Assembly: GCA_023228665.1 (NCBI GenBank)
Contig: JALOAR010000028.1
Location: 1 to 5,883, forward strand
From: Candidatus Colwelliibacteriota bacterium
GTDB lineage: Bacteria; Patescibacteriota; Minisyncoccia; UBA6257; Colwellbacteraceae
Direction: 5' to 3'
Length of the DNA stretch: 5,883 nucleotides
Shown here: piece after piece, positions 5,059 through 5,883 of the stretch
How the letters are laid out: each line of letters opens with the position of its first letter
Numbering within the stretch: position 1 is the stretch's first letter
Made by a program: the position numbers and the translations under genes
The notes under the pieces: model-generated
Database searches by the model: none
What the model saw: only the letters and a program-made list of their open reading frames with translations
Told to the model about the DNA's origin: nothing

Positions 5059-5883
5059 GAAAAAACCGAAACCGATTAAAAAAATTACCGCTGGGGCGCT
5101 CATCCTGATGATGGCAGGTTCCCTGTTCTTAATGATAAATTCTTCTCTTAAGGAATCGGCAACAATGGACGAGCTTGCCCATATTCCCGCAGGCTATTCC
5201 TACGTAGCAAAGCTTGATTACAGGCTTAATCCGGAGCATCCTCCTTTGCTTAAAGCTCTATCGGCTTTTCCGTTGCTTTTTGCCAATCTTAATTTTCCTA
5301 CAGATATAAGAGCTTGGACAGAAGATATTAACGGCCAGTGGGATATGGGTACGGCATTTATTTACCAATCAGGAAATGATGCCGATTTTATAATCCAGCT
5401 ATCAAGGATAGCCCCTATATTAATGACACTGCTGCTAATCCTCTTCACTTATTTTTTAGCAAAAAAAGTAATGGGAGAAAAATGGGCGCTGATACCGGCA
5501 GCTTTCGTAGCTTTTTCGCCGACATTTCTTGCTCACGGACACTACGTAACAACTGACGTAGCAGCAGCGTTTGGAATAGTATCAGCAACTTATTTCTTCG
5601 CAAAGGCAATAGAAAAAAATACTTGGAAAAACTTGGCGCTTGCCGGAATATTTTTTGGCATAGCCCAGCTTTTAAAATTCTCAATGTTTTTGCTTGTTCC
5701 CTACTTTATGCTGCTTGCCGGCATATGGGGAACAGCGAAAGCTTTGCGTGCTGATAGCGGCAAAATAAAAGAGCTGTTTAAGCAAGCATTAGTCCAGATA
5801 AAAAATCTTGCCATAATGTTCGGCATAGGGTATGCGTTGATATACCCCGTATATTTTGCTTTTACTCTAAATTATCCGATAGA
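5057..5883 (+). CDS. PMT/ArnT-like (GT39-type) membrane glycosyltransferase, N-terminal part
   Basis: Frame open from ATG 5057 to the window end (275 codons), so the C-terminus is missing. The family (GT-C fold) moves a sugar or aminosugar from a polyprenyl-phosphate carrier to protein or envelope glycan outside the membrane. Residues 10-27 form the first membrane helix after a lysine-rich start. The following external loop carries the acidic pair D38-E39 in ATMDELAHIPAGYSY and the RLNPEHPPLLK block (56-66), characteristic of this group; a DE/D pair in that loop is the usual catalytic site. Later hydrophobic segments lie at about 118-136, 143-159, 168-182, 192-206, 208-222 and 245-263, with SPTFLAHGHYVTTD (154-167) matching the family's conserved LAH...D stretch. 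There is no Shine-Dalgarno; the ATG sits at the edge of the palindromic promoter, so the message is probably leaderless. Exact substrate unknown. Confidence 0.85.
   Translation, partial: MKKPKPIKKITAGALILMMAGSLFLMINSSLKESATMDELAHIPAGYSYVAKLDYRLNPEHPPLLKALSAFPLLFANLNFPTDIRAWTEDINGQWDMGTAFIYQSGNDADFIIQLSRIAPILMTLLLILFTYFLAKKVMGEKWALIPAAFVAFSPTFLAHGHYVTTDVAAAFGIVSATYFFAKAIEKNTWKNLALAGIFFGIAQLLKFSMFLLVPYFMLLAGIWGTAKALRADSGKIKELFKQALVQIKNLAIMFGIGYALIYPVYFAFTLNYPI

Noticed and set aside
5445..5684. Minus-strand ORF of 79 codons within the glycosyltransferase
   Set aside because: It is antisense to a hydrophobic coding region with conserved family motifs; its leucine-rich translation is typical of such shadows.

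Overview
The window reads as ordinary bacterial chromosome, roughly 40% G+C by eye, with compact gene packing, weak or absent Shine-Dalgarno sites on several genes, and the standard genetic code (stops seen are TAA and TAG; no in-frame TGA). The divergent MurD, the small WTRH/SAWRYPG protein and the PMT-like membrane protein most resemble proteins of the Candidate Phyla Radiation (Patescibacteria, for example Parcubacteria-like lineages). That placement is inference from protein character, not from a marker gene.

Left part (1-2427, minus strand): a nucleotide excision repair operon, uvrB followed after one base by uvrA. Only the first 104 residues of UvrA are inside the window. uvrB has a recognisable promoter (TTGACT-17-CACAAT) and a short leader, about 39 nt, that is almost wholly self-complementary and holds the ribosome binding site inside the possible pairing.

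Middle (2465-3233, plus strand): divergent from uvrB is a single gene for a 134-residue membrane-anchored protein of unknown function, with a good ribosome binding site and a strong UUCG-tetraloop terminator. Right after that terminator comes a consensus -35 box (TTGACA) and about 260 bases without any credible ORF. This stretch holds two stem-loop domains (a perfect 13-bp stem, then an imperfect stem of about 15 bp) and ends at an intrinsic terminator. It is the best candidate here for an undescribed small structured RNA.

Right part (3260-5883): on the minus strand, a small unknown protein (4713-5033) and a divergent murD (3260-4705) form a tight two-gene unit whose 3' end faces the candidate RNA. 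On the plus strand, starting only 23 bp from the small gene, is the 5' part of a polytopic PMT/ArnT-like (GT39-type) glycosyltransferase, running off the window. The 23-bp gap is built around a perfect 16-bp A/T palindrome that looks like a symmetric, bidirectional -10 element giving nearly leaderless transcripts both ways.

The genes fall into two themes, DNA repair (uvrB, uvrA) and cell envelope (murD, the glycosyltransferase, perhaps the small anchored protein). I see no mobile element, CRISPR array, tRNA, rRNA or defence system.
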